A DNA stretch of 64,000 bases, taken from assembly GCF_030758755.1 (NCBI RefSeq), contig NZ_CP132387.1, positions 1,178,001 to 1,242,000 of the forward strand, given 5' to 3'. The notes beneath the pieces were generated by a model. The model worked only from the letters and a program-made list of their open reading frames with translations, did no database searches and had not been told where the DNA came from. This document shows, piece after piece, positions 55,866 through 63,564 of this stretch. The translations under genes and the position numbers were made by a program. The DNA is from Bartonella apihabitans. Its GTDB lineage: Bacteria; Pseudomonadota; Alphaproteobacteria; Rhizobiales; Rhizobiaceae. Positions within the stretch are counted from its first letter, which is position 1; the number at the start of each line of letters is the position of its first letter.

Positions 55866-57126
55866 TGCACCCTTTGGCGCGGCAAATCCGGACGCGCCTT
55901 ATATAAACGGTAATCCGTCAATTGGTCTTGCCGGTTCTATCCCACCGGCGGAATCTATCGAGTTTCCCCAACGCGAAATTGTGAAGGCAATTACAGACGC
56001 GGGAATGGTTCCTGATAACAGTGATTTAGGCCAACTTTCAAAAGCAATTCGGCAAACCTCAAGAAAATCTTGGGTCCCTGTAAAATCTATTACACTATCA
56101 ACACCACCGTCCGCCGAAAATAATACATTCGGCGACACTTATGTTATTCCACAAGGCGCAAAAGGTGATTGGGCTGATAAAACCGGACAACTGGCCGAGT
56201 GAACCGGGCAGAATTGGAATTTTTATGAAGCACCTGACGGGCATGGCATCGGGCTTCCAGATGGTTCAATTTACATTAAAATCGCCGGTGTCTATACGCT
56301 TTTGAATGATCTTTTAGATAAACGATATTCACAGCTAGTTACGCCACCTGCGAGCACTTTTTACGTTATCGGCCCCACTGGAAATGACAATAATAGCGGT
56401 CTCAAACCGACGCCGGAAGAAGGCTTTGCCACTATCCAAGGCGCGATTGATGCGATTTCACGCAAGTACATTACGCAGGCGGCTATCACGTTGATGATTT
56501 CCCCCGGCACTTACGACGGAGCGGTCATCGTCGCGTCATTTGTCTCGCAATGGATCCTTGTTGGTAACAGAGAGAACCCCGGGGCGGTCCGTGTCATAGC
56601 AACAGATCCTAAAAAACCGATCATTAGGGGACTGACGACGGAGAACGCAACCAATGTGACGGTGTCCGGCATGACGTTCTCGGGTTATTACGAGGCGGTT
56701 GCAACTACAGGCGGATCTGTCATCGTCTGGGATTGTAACGTGGTGCTTGGCGTTGCCACTCAATCATGCGGTTTTGTTTGCTATGGTGGAAGCATGGAAA
56801 TTTATGGGAACATAAATGTGAGCGGTGCTGGTCTATCGGTTTTCCGTGTCAATACAGGCTCAATGCGGATAGGTTATTTTGACATAAAAATAACGAGACG
56901 GGCAGTCATTACATATAATAACGTAACAGTAGCGGCGGCGAATTTCGAAATATCCCAAGGAGGGCAAGTTTCCATCGACGCGCGGATCGTTGAATTTTCC
57001 GGAAGTCCTTATGGAACCGCGTATACAGTTAGTTTTAACTCAACTATCACAACTATTGGTGGCGGAGCCACCTTTATACCTGGAACAAAGCCGGGGTCAC
57101 TCCAAACAAGTAGCTATATTAATTAA
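55855..57126 (+). pseudogene. Tail fibre protein interrupted by an in-frame TGA
   Basis: One continuous frame from 55855 to 57126 (423 codons) is interrupted only by TGA at 56200-56202. Before it comes an N-terminal part typical of fibres (IPPAESIEFPQREIVKAI). After it GQNWNFYEAPDG continues the same module, so TGG (Trp) is the likely original codon. The C-terminal 250 residues form a right-handed beta-helix (GPTGNDNNSGLKPT, AIDAISRKY, then many short strands). Opal readthrough or a point mutation is possible. Confidence 0.8.
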
Positions 57127-57142
57127 ATTAAAAGGCACAAAA

Positions 57143-57784
57143 ATGAATTTTTTAGCCCAAAATTGGTTTTGGATAAGCGGCGATGGCAGCCGAATTTATT
57201 CGAGCGCAAACCAAGCGGTTATCAAGAAAGATGACAAAGATTTCGCGGCATGGAAAGCCGCCGGAAATTTACCGACACCCTGGCCGAAAAATGCGGAAGG
57301 AAAAGAAACAGATGAAGCCTTAGCGGAGGTTCTGGCTAGCTATGGTCTGCAAATGTTCCCACCAACTTTGGCGGAAACAAAAGAAGCGTTAAAAGCGCGG
57401 GTTGATGAAGCCGCAGAAAAAGAACGGTTGAAATATATAACGGACGGCGTTGGGCAATCGATGACTTACACCGAAAAATTCAATCAGGCCGTGGACTATT
57501 CAAAAAAATATGCAGCTCATATAGCCGATCCGAAAAATGCGCCGGAACCGAACGAGGCCGACTATTTGCTTTTGAAAGCAGGTCTTGGCATTGACGGCAA
57601 GACGCTGATCGAAGTCGCGGAGACCGTCACATACGCTTATGCGGTCTGGCAAAAAATCGGGGCGGCAATTGAGGCAACCCGCTTGGAAAGCAAAGCTGCG
57701 ATTGAAAATGCAAAAACGGCGGAAGAAGCGCAGGCAGTATTTGCAGCGATCAAATGGCCGCAGCCAAGTCAAGTGCAGCAATAA
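57143..57784 (+). CDS. Tail fibre assembly/chaperone-like protein
   Basis: 213 residues from the ATG at 57143. The start FLAQNWFWISGDGSRIYSS resembles tail-fibre assembly and DUF4376-like proteins. The C-terminal part is helical with charged segments. It follows the fibre gene by 16 bp and probably helps it trimerise. Confidence 0.65.
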   Translation: MNFLAQNWFWISGDGSRIYSSANQAVIKKDDKDFAAWKAAGNLPTPWPKNAEGKETDEALAEVLASYGLQMFPPTLAETKEALKARVDEAAEKERLKYITDGVGQSMTYTEKFNQAVDYSKKYAAHIADPKNAPEPNEADYLLLKAGLGIDGKTLIEVAETVTYAYAVWQKIGAAIEATRLESKAAIENAKTAEEAQAVFAAIKWPQPSQVQQ

Positions 57785-57854
57785 TTAAGGAAAAATATAT
57801 ACAAAGATCCTAAAGTGGGGCAGATAAAGGAATAAGCGCGGTCAGGGTGGCATA

Positions 57855-58265
57855 ATGGCAAGAGCGACAGTCATAAACATTTTTTCAACACTTCGAGCCG
57901 CAACGGGTTTGTCGCTGTTTGAGACGGCGGCTTACCTAAATGTTTCTCAAAAAAATGTTGAACGTTGGGTGGATGGCGTTAGAGAGCCGCCCGCAGGCGT
58001 AATCAGAGAAATGGCGGAACTGGTTGCTCTGCAAACAAAGGCCGTTGAAAGGCAGCTTTCCTTCATGAAAGCAAACGGTGTAAAGCAGGCGGAAATTGGC
58101 TATCCGGTTGATGCCGAAGAGGCGAAGAGTATGGGCTGTCCGTGCGTTGGCGCGGTTAAGGTCGTTCTCGGTCGCATCGTCGCGGGTAGTGACGCATCAA
58201 TAATACTTTCGCCGCGCGGGTCAACGAGTGGAACGGCAGCTGCAATTGACGCAAGGGAAAAATAG
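57855..58265 (+). CDS. HTH protein 1 of the duplicated array (Aca2/YdiL-like layout)
   Basis: 136 residues. A helix-turn-helix (GLSLFETAAYLNVSQKNVERW) is followed by DGVREPPAGVIREMAELVAL, a pattern also found in the HTH gene at 59547 and reminiscent of Aca2/DUF1870 regulators. The C-terminal half is different and glycine-rich. It lies between tail-fibre and lysis genes, where phages often place anti-defence loci. Confidence 0.7.
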   Translation: MARATVINIFSTLRAATGLSLFETAAYLNVSQKNVERWVDGVREPPAGVIREMAELVALQTKAVERQLSFMKANGVKQAEIGYPVDAEEAKSMGCPCVGAVKVVLGRIVAGSDASIILSPRGSTSGTAAAIDAREK

Positions 58266-58544
58266 ACCCCGAAGCCAAAAAAACTGATTTAAAAATTCAC
58301 TTTCGAAAAAACGAAACAGGCCGCCCGTTTCCGAACGACCTGCCATACAGATTAGAAAAGCAGCCAAGCCGCAACTAAAAAGTGTCAATCTAAAGACAAC
58401 CGTTAGACTAGCATTTCAAAAATCGTTGTCAATCCATGCCGCAGAAAAAAGTAGATTATTTTTTATTTTGGTATTCTTTTTCTATTGACTTTTGTAGCCA
58501 TTACGGCTACAAATAAAAACACAGATTAGAAAAGGAGATAGAAA
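58266..58544 (+). promoter_or_regulatory. Promoter region of the small-protein array with operator palindrome
   Basis: A good sigma-70 promoter has TTGACT at 58485-58490 and TACAAA at 58508-58513, 17 bp apart. Its spacer and -10 are filled by a perfect inverted repeat with 9-bp arms TTTGTAGCC (58491-58499) and GGCTACAAA (58505-58513). A bound dimer would block RNA polymerase. A 14-bp direct repeat ACAGATTAGAAAAG occurs at 58347 and 58521, and the second copy leads into the ribosome-binding site. Confidence 0.75.
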
Positions 58545-58992
58545 ATGGTCTGGACGATTACGTATGACATGTATTGCGGATTTCTTATTAAAGTACGCGA
58601 ACAAGAAGCAGGAGCGGGCTTTGGCTATCAAATATTCAAGCTAAAACAAAGTTGTGTTCGGTCGGGCAAAGGTCTCGGTAGCGTTGAAGCGGCGCTTGAA
58701 CGTGCAAGACAAAAAATCGACGATGAATTGGCCGACCGGTATGATATTGAACTCAACCGGACAGGCGAAGCCGAACTGAAGTCATTTTTAATGAAAAACG
58801 TTAAAAACTTCGCCCCCGAACGATGATGATCAGTTTAGCGAATACGTCGGCAAAATAACTGATGCAAAGCGGGATGCAGGAGCTGATAGTGACGGCGCGA
58901 TGGAAATAGTGTTGTCGGGCGATTACGGCGACGTTGCGACATTTACCGCCCCCGATGATTATTTTCAAATAGTAGATAACGGCAAAAAATAA
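58545..58992 (+). pseudogene. Small protein 1 of the duplicated array, frameshifted
   Basis: The written frame ends at 58826 after 93 residues. In the +1 frame the sequence continues with DQFSEYVGKITDAKRDAGA and TFTAPDDYFQIV to 58992, matching the paralogue at 59099-59569. Deleting one C from the C5 run at 58813-58817 yields about 148 residues. GGAGATAG precedes the ATG. The family is unknown. The position behind a repressor-type promoter suggests a product made early after infection. Confidence 0.65.
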
Positions 58993-59096
58993 TTTTTAAG
59001 CGAATGATTGAGTAATGCGGGCTCGGCTGGCAAAAGTCCGCCGCATTAAAAGACTGCGAACTGGTGGCTATGCTTTGCAAAAAATCGAGGAGATAA
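58989..59096 (+). pseudogene. Remnant of a second HTH gene
   Basis: The frame starting at 58989 reads IIFKRMIE, a stop, then CGLGWQKSAALKDCELVAM, which aligns with the start of the HTH gene at 59547 (MIFKRAINLCGLDRQEAADYL). The start codon is ATA instead of ATG, a stop interrupts it, and the rest is lost. It lies directly behind small protein 1, just as the intact HTH gene overlaps the end of small protein 2. Confidence 0.6.
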
Positions 59097-59098
59097 AG

Positions 59099-59569
59099 AT
59101 GTCTGCAACGGTGATTGCAACGGAAAATTACGACGGGCTTCGGATTGATATTTATCAAACAACTGGAACCTATGGTTATAATGTATTTTCTGTCAATAAT
59201 TATAGAGTTTGTTCAGATGAAGGGTATTTCACTTCCGACGACGCCATGGAAGCGGCAAAAGAGAAATTGGATAGAGAAATAGCTGTTTATTATGACATTG
59301 CTTTAACTGATCATGGCAAAGAAAGATTAAGGAAATTTTTGGAAGAAAACTTTTATTTTTCACAAAATGCATTGTCTTATTACACTGATAAATTTGCACT
59401 CGAATTAGAAGACGCAAAATATGAAGCAGGCATTGGGTATCCTGGCATCATAAAAATACATGCATATGATCGCCAATGTCGGAACAGTAAGAACCAAACT
59501 TATTCAGCTGACGATAGTTTTTTTAGAGTGGTAAAGTACACAGAAAATGATTTTCAAACGAGCTATTAA
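59099..59569 (+). CDS. Small protein 2 of the duplicated array
   Basis: 156 residues from the ATG at 59099, with GAGGAGA upstream. It shares TYGYNVFSVNNY, AMEAAKEKLDREIAVYYDIAL and SADDSFFRVV with small protein 1. It is acidic with mixed alpha/beta character. No family is recognised. Its end overlaps the HTH gene at 59547 by 23 bp, forming a small-protein plus HTH unit. Confidence 0.7.
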   Translation: MSATVIATENYDGLRIDIYQTTGTYGYNVFSVNNYRVCSDEGYFTSDDAMEAAKEKLDREIAVYYDIALTDHGKERLRKFLEENFYFSQNALSYYTDKFALELEDAKYEAGIGYPGIIKIHAYDRQCRNSKNQTYSADDSFFRVVKYTENDFQTSY

Positions 59570-59891
59570 TTTATGCGGCCTCGACCGGCAAGAAGCCGCC
59601 GATTATCTTGATTACTCACTCGCCGCGGTAAAAAAATGGATAACAGGCGAGCGAGAATTGCCTGATGTCGTTATAACAAAACTTACAGAACTAAACGACC
59701 TGATAAATAAACATGCAACCGCGATCGTTTCAGAGTTGATTAATAATGGAACGACAATTGATGATCGGACAATTCGTTTTCTTGAAGACAATTTGCCCGA
59801 CTTGCCGGATTTGCCGTTCAAAGGGATGAAAGAGGTTTGTTTGACACGAGCCATCCTCATAGTTGCATCAGAGCAGCTCGAGAAAAAATAA
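59547..59891 (+). CDS. HTH protein 3 of the duplicated array (Aca2/YdiL-like layout)
   Basis: 114 residues. The helix-turn-helix GLDRQEAADYLDYSLAAVKKW is followed by ITGERELPDVVITKLTELNDLI, parallel to HTH protein 1. The rest is helical. It lies in tandem behind small protein 2 and ends before the terminator at 59938-59964. It is a candidate repressor for the palindrome at 58491-58513. Confidence 0.7.
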   Translation: MIFKRAINLCGLDRQEAADYLDYSLAAVKKWITGERELPDVVITKLTELNDLINKHATAIVSELINNGTTIDDRTIRFLEDNLPDLPDLPFKGMKEVCLTRAILIVASEQLEKK

Positions 59892-59937
59892 ATTGAAAAA
59901 ATAATTTACAGGCATTTTTTAAGAAATGCTTTGCACA

Positions 59938-59964
59938 AGGCGGCTTTTTAGCCGCCTTTTTTTA
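59938..59964 (+). terminator. Rho-independent terminator after the HTH array
   Basis: GGCGGC, loop TTTTTA, GCCGCC and then seven Ts form a strong intrinsic terminator between the HTH gene and the lysozyme gene. It separates the array from the lysis genes. Confidence 0.85.
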
Positions 59965-59982
59965 TGGAAAAAAGGAAACACC

Positions 59983-60648
59983 ATGACACGACAAATAAGC
60001 CCCCACGGACTTGAAAAACTGAAACAATGGGAAGGTCTCAAAACCAAAGCCTATAAGGATTCTGGCGGTGTCTGGACTATCGGCTATGGGCACACGGCGA
60101 CAGCCGGCGAGCCAAAACCGCGGGCTGGAATGGTCATCACCGCAGCCGAAGCAGAAAGCATTCTCTTGAAAGATCTCATGCAATATGAAGCGGCTATCGA
60201 GAACAACGTCAAGGTGGAGCTTAACGATAACCAATTCGCCGCTCTTGTTTCGTTTGTTTACAATATCCCCCTTGCTTCGTTCAAGAAATCAACATTGCTT
60301 AAAAAATTGAACGCAGGCAATTATGACGCGGTTCCAACCGAGCTGATGAAATGGACAAAGGCGGGTGGCAAAAAAATTCAAGGCCTTGTCAACAGACGGC
60401 GAGCTGAAGGTTATCTGTGGATGGAAGGTGCTTTTGTGACCTCCAAAAATATCGTTCCGGAACCCAAAAAAGAAAATCTGCTTTTCAAAAAGGAAACGAT
60501 TGCTCCGGTTATCAGTGCTGCTTCCGGCTTGACCGGTTTTGCCACCGGTTCGGGACCGTTCCAATGGGCACTCGCGGCCATCATGGTGATCGGTGCGGCG
60601 CTCCTGATTTATTGGGGTATTAAGCAGATGAAAGAGGCAGAAGCATGA
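59983..60648 (+). CDS. GH24 lysozyme (endolysin) with C-terminal membrane segment
   Basis: 221 residues from the ATG at 59983. Glu17, Asp26 and Thr32 (in KQWEGLK, AYKDSGG and WTIGYGHT) match the T4-lysozyme catalytic spacing of 9 and 6 residues. The muramidase domain ends near residue 150. A hydrophobic segment near residues 190-213 (ALAAIMVIGAALLIYWG) follows, unlike most soluble endolysins. It could anchor the enzyme before holin action. Confidence 0.9.
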   Translation: MTRQISPHGLEKLKQWEGLKTKAYKDSGGVWTIGYGHTATAGEPKPRAGMVITAAEAESILLKDLMQYEAAIENNVKVELNDNQFAALVSFVYNIPLASFKKSTLLKKLNAGNYDAVPTELMKWTKAGGKKIQGLVNRRRAEGYLWMEGAFVTSKNIVPEPKKENLLFKKETIAPVISAASGLTGFATGSGPFQWALAAIMVIGAALLIYWGIKQMKEAEA

Positions 60649-60899
60649 ACCTATTACAACGATTAGCCATCGTGCTTGTTCTTATCATTGCCGCCGCTTC
60701 TGGCGGTTTTTTTATGGGGCAACGTGCGGAAAAACAAAAGTTGCTCGAGGCCGCCAATGCGGCCTTTAAAAATTCCAGTGAGGTCGAAAATGAAGTTGAA
60801 GCTCTTACTCCTTATCAGCACTGCCTTGCTCTTGGTGGGCTGCCATACGACTGCAGGGTTCTCATGCGCGGGCTGGACAAAACCACCCAAGGCAAATGA
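60645..60899 (+). CDS. Rz-like inner-membrane spanin
   Basis: 84 residues: an N-terminal membrane segment (RLAIVLVLIIAAASGGFFMG) followed by a charged periplasmic helix. It is shorter than lambda Rz (153). It overlaps the lysozyme gene by 4 bp and contains the next gene in another frame, the classic arrangement of Rz/Rz1. Confidence 0.75.
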   Translation: MNLLQRLAIVLVLIIAAASGGFFMGQRAEKQKLLEAANAAFKNSSEVENEVEALTPYQHCLALGGLPYDCRVLMRGLDKTTQGK

Positions 60900-60993
60900 T
60901 GCCGCGCGGCTCGTCCAAACGGAACCGGCAATAACCAAGTGGATCATCTCGACTGATCGTTTCGGGCAGAAACAAGGCTGTTGGCATAGATGA
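60790..60993 (+). CDS. Rz1-like outer-membrane lipoprotein spanin, nested
   Basis: 67 residues from the ATG at 60790. A lipoprotein signal LLLLISTALLLVGC gives an acylated Cys, followed by a Pro-containing periplasmic part and a GCW end. It lies mostly inside the Rz-like gene in another frame. The pair would fuse inner and outer membranes at lysis. Confidence 0.78.
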   Translation: MKLKLLLLISTALLLVGCHTTAGFSCAGWTKPPKANDAARLVQTEPAITKWIISTDRFGQKQGCWHR

Positions 60994-61340
60994 TACAGCC
61001 TGATCAAAATCCCCCGCCTGATTGGCTTGCCTATCTCATCAAGCTAGGTTGGATTGCCCTTGCCGGCGCTCTCGGTAGTTTTTTTAGCCAACTTTACAAT
61101 AAAGGGCGAAAGTGGCCCCAACGTATGACGGAATGGGGCGGTGGTGCTTTATGTGCCATTTACGGGGCAGAAATAGTTGCCAACACTATTTACCATCTGC
61201 TCGTTAAATTCGACCTAATCGATGGTTCTTATGTAATGCCGGAAAAACTACTTGGTTTTGCCGGTTTTTTGTGTGGTGTTTTAGGCGTAAAAATAATTAT
61301 TCGAGGGATGAATATAATTAATAAATACTACTCTAAATAA
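60990..61340 (+). CDS. Phage holin-like membrane protein
   Basis: 116 residues with about three hydrophobic segments (LIKLGWIALAGALGSFF, GGALCAIYGAEIVANTIYHL and GFAGFLCGVLGVKIII). The charge distribution and the place at the end of the lysis cassette fit a class I-like holin. It overlaps the nested spanin gene by 4 bp and ends the rightward late operon. Confidence 0.8.
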   Translation: MIQPDQNPPPDWLAYLIKLGWIALAGALGSFFSQLYNKGRKWPQRMTEWGGGALCAIYGAEIVANTIYHLLVKFDLIDGSYVMPEKLLGFAGFLCGVLGVKIIIRGMNIINKYYSK

Positions 61341-61348
61341 AATACAAA

Positions 61349-61374
61349 ACGGGGAAAGCTTCCTCTTCCCCCGT
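61349..61374. terminator. Hairpin at the end of the late operon
   Basis: ACGGGGAA and TTCCCCCGT (one bulge) pair across a 9-nt loop, between the convergent holin gene and the next minus gene. The T-rich stretch downstream is interrupted, so terminator function is probable but not certain. Confidence 0.45.
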
Positions 61375-61395
61375 CGTTCGCTTTATGTGGTGTTT

Positions 61396-61680
61396 TTATT
61401 GTTCAGGCGTGCCGTTGAAAAAAATATTTGCTGCCAACATTTTCGTTATTTCGGTTGAAAAACCAGCTATTTGTCCGTCTAGATAAGTACTATCAATATG
61501 AATATCTATCAAACCAGCAAATAAATCATATATTGTATTTTTTGATTTTTGCTCGCTTTTTGCTAAAGATTCAAAAAAATCATGTGCTAATTTTTTGCCT
61601 AATTTTTCGCCTTCCTCCCTTGTTTTCTTCTTCGTCCCGTCATAATTTTCGCATACCCAAAAAATATTGGCTTTGTTCAT
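61396..61680 (-). CDS. Phage hypothetical protein near the integrase
   Basis: 94 residues from the ATG at 61680. It begins NKANIFWVCENYDGTKKK, followed by amphipathic helices (KLAHDFFESLAKSEQ) and a C-terminal MLAANIFFNG. No family is recognised. It lies on the integrase strand behind the excisionase-like gene. Confidence 0.6.
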   Translation of the reverse strand: MNKANIFWVCENYDGTKKKTREEGEKLGKKLAHDFFESLAKSEQKSKNTIYDLFAGLIDIHIDSTYLDGQIAGFSTEITKMLAANIFFNGTPEQ

Positions 61681-61760
61681 TTTTCCCGCTCCTTCAAAAA
61701 TAAACATTTAAATTTTTGCACAACAAAAAAAACATTCATAGTTGAAAAATAAAAAAATAG

Positions 61761-62063
61761 TTAATCGGCTAATTTTATATCACTCATCTGTTGTGTTGAC
61801 ATAGTGTTTTGGTTTTCGCTTTTTTTAGCTCTCCTCCCCCGTATCATTCGTGCATATCTTTCTTTTTCCTCTTCCTGATTTTTTTCGTAGTTTTCCTTTA
61901 ATTTTTTTTCATATTTATAGACTTCGTATTCGTCGAAATACCTTATCCCGTTGATTATGATAGGGCGTGGGAAATTAAAATCTTTCTTTTTTAACCAGCT
62001 CCACAATGTGGTACGCGAGATTCCAAATCTATTTAGTATTTGCCTGGCGACCATGTAAGCCAT
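61761..62063 (-). CDS. AlpA-like regulator, excisionase candidate
   Basis: 100 residues from the ATG at 62063, which follows AGAGGAAA. The winged-helix-like segment ILNRFGISRTTLWSWLKKKDFNFP and the following FDEYEVYKYE match AlpA/MerR-type excisionases. A charged helical tail follows. It sits next to the integrase gene on the same strand, as excisionases do. Confidence 0.75.
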   Translation of the reverse strand: MAYMVARQILNRFGISRTTLWSWLKKKDFNFPRPIIINGIRYFDEYEVYKYEKKLKENYEKNQEEEKERYARMIRGRRAKKSENQNTMSTQQMSDIKLAD

Positions 62064-62114
62064 TTTTATTTCCTCTGGTTTTTTGTTTTTGTTAACACAA
62101 TTAACCATGAACGT

Positions 62115-62128
62115 TACTTTTTGTAAAC
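62115..62128. promoter_or_regulatory. Operator-like 14-mer TACTTTTTGTAAAC
   Basis: This 14-mer lies 52 bp before the AlpA-like gene and recurs identically at 18384-18397 by the repressor gene. GTTAC and GTAAAC half-sites around it resemble those in the repressor control region, suggesting a repressor target. Confidence 0.4.
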
Positions 62129-62166
62129 CATATTTTTAAAAAATCACAGGGTAGAATAAAATCACT

Positions 62167-63393
62167 TTATTTTTTCATGGAATTACAAATGTTGACAACG
62201 TGTTCTTGCCACCTGGTAAAAGCTTCCGTTTTTTCATTAAAATATGAATATCGATTGTAAATGCCTGCAACACCGGCTTTCGCGCCCGAAACATGGTTCA
62301 AAGATGCCTCGATAATATGTGGCTGAATACCAATTCTAGCCATTCCTGTTGCCACTGTGCGGCGGATGTCATGGATCCGCCAGTTCTCAGAAAAAAGATG
62401 ATTGTCTTGAATACCTTTTTTTTCAATAAGTAGTTTGACTTGCTCTTCCAAACGTTCTTTTGCATCCGAAAAACCTATGATCGGCGTTTTCCCGGTCACT
62501 GTGAACACATAATCACATCCTGATAGTTTTGGAATCCCGTTCAGGATATCAATGATAAATGGGCTGATGGGTAAAACGAAAACTCGACCGTTTTTTGTTC
62601 TTTTTTCTGATAGTGTCCAAGTTGACTTGTCTTGGTTGAAATCAAATTCAGACCATTTAGCCTCTGCCACTTCAGCCCGACGCGCCCCGGTCAATATCAA
62701 CATCTTAAAAAATGTTCCCCAAATTTTAGATAGTTTTTCACTTGCTAGCCAGATTAAAGCTAGTTCATCCTCTAAAAGAACGCGCTCGCGTTTTCTTTCT
62801 TTTGCCGGCGACCGTAAGCCAGCCAACGGGGAAAGCTGCATGTCTCCAATTTCATTTTCAACACAAAAACGAAAAAGGCTTCTCAGGCAAGCAAATACGC
62901 GATTAGCATATATATCATGCCCTTCATTCTTTATTTTGCGCGTTAAATTCAGAACGTCATGCCGAGTGATCGTTTTAATATCAATATCGCCAAGAGCTGG
63001 AATGATGTCTTTATCCAGCATTCGTTCTATTTCGTGTTTTGATTTTAAAAATTTTACATGCCCATTTAAAAAGGTTGATACGGCATCTTTTAAAAAAATA
63101 GCGTTATCCGTTTTTTCGCGATTGTTTTCTTTTTTTTCGTCGGCTGGATTAATACCAGAGCGAACACTTTTTAACGCCTCTCGTGCGATATCTCGGGCTT
63201 CGGATAGGCTTATATCCTCAGCGCGACCGACTGTTAGTCGGCATATTTTCGCGCCAAAACGATAGCGGACGACATATGTTTTTGTCCCGTTTGGCGTGAC
63301 ACGCAAAACCAAACCAGGGACGATATCACTTACCTCATACCTTTTTTCGGCTGGTTTTAACGAAGCGACCATTATGTTTGTCAGTTTTGGCAT
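62167..63393 (-). CDS. int: Tyrosine integrase (DUF4102-type N-terminus)
   Basis: 408 residues. The N-terminal DUF4102-like arm-binding domain (VASLKPAEKRYEVSDIVPGL) is followed by a core-binding domain and the catalytic domain: Arg in LTGARRAEVAEAKW, His-x-x-Arg in HDIRRTVATG, and His and Tyr in HVSGA and GIYNRYSY. It inserts the phage into the tRNA-Thr 3' end. Its gene lies 172 bp from attR, with the arm-type pair between. Confidence 0.96.
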   Translation of the reverse strand: MPKLTNIMVASLKPAEKRYEVSDIVPGLVLRVTPNGTKTYVVRYRFGAKICRLTVGRAEDISLSEARDIAREALKSVRSGINPADEKKENNREKTDNAIFLKDAVSTFLNGHVKFLKSKHEIERMLDKDIIPALGDIDIKTITRHDVLNLTRKIKNEGHDIYANRVFACLRSLFRFCVENEIGDMQLSPLAGLRSPAKERKRERVLLEDELALIWLASEKLSKIWGTFFKMLILTGARRAEVAEAKWSEFDFNQDKSTWTLSEKRTKNGRVFVLPISPFIIDILNGIPKLSGCDYVFTVTGKTPIIGFSDAKERLEEQVKLLIEKKGIQDNHLFSENWRIHDIRRTVATGMARIGIQPHIIEASLNHVSGAKAGVAGIYNRYSYFNEKTEAFTRWQEHVVNICNSMKK

Positions 63394-63417
63394 CGGTTCT
63401 CTCTTTTTCCCTTGTTC

Positions 63418-63435
63418 GGGGACACATTGGGGACA
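63418..63435 (+). repeat. Right arm-type repeat pair (GGGGACA x2)
   Basis: Two GGGGACA copies 11 bp apart lie between int and attR, the same pair as at 16254-16271. Their position upstream of int also suits autoregulation by integrase. Confidence 0.55.
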
Positions 63436-63564
63436 ACTTTTTATGCCGCCGACAGGTGAACAAAGTCAATCACATTTTAACATCATTTTTTCTATATCCA
63501 TTGTTTTTATTGATTTTTTTATGTTTTTTGTGAACATGTCTTAATGTTGTTTGACACGATCTCC

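Noticed and set aside
58801..58992. Possible independent small gene behind small protein 1
   Set aside because: It has no start of its own and aligns with the second half of the paralogue at 59099, so it is the continuation of small protein 1 after a frameshift.
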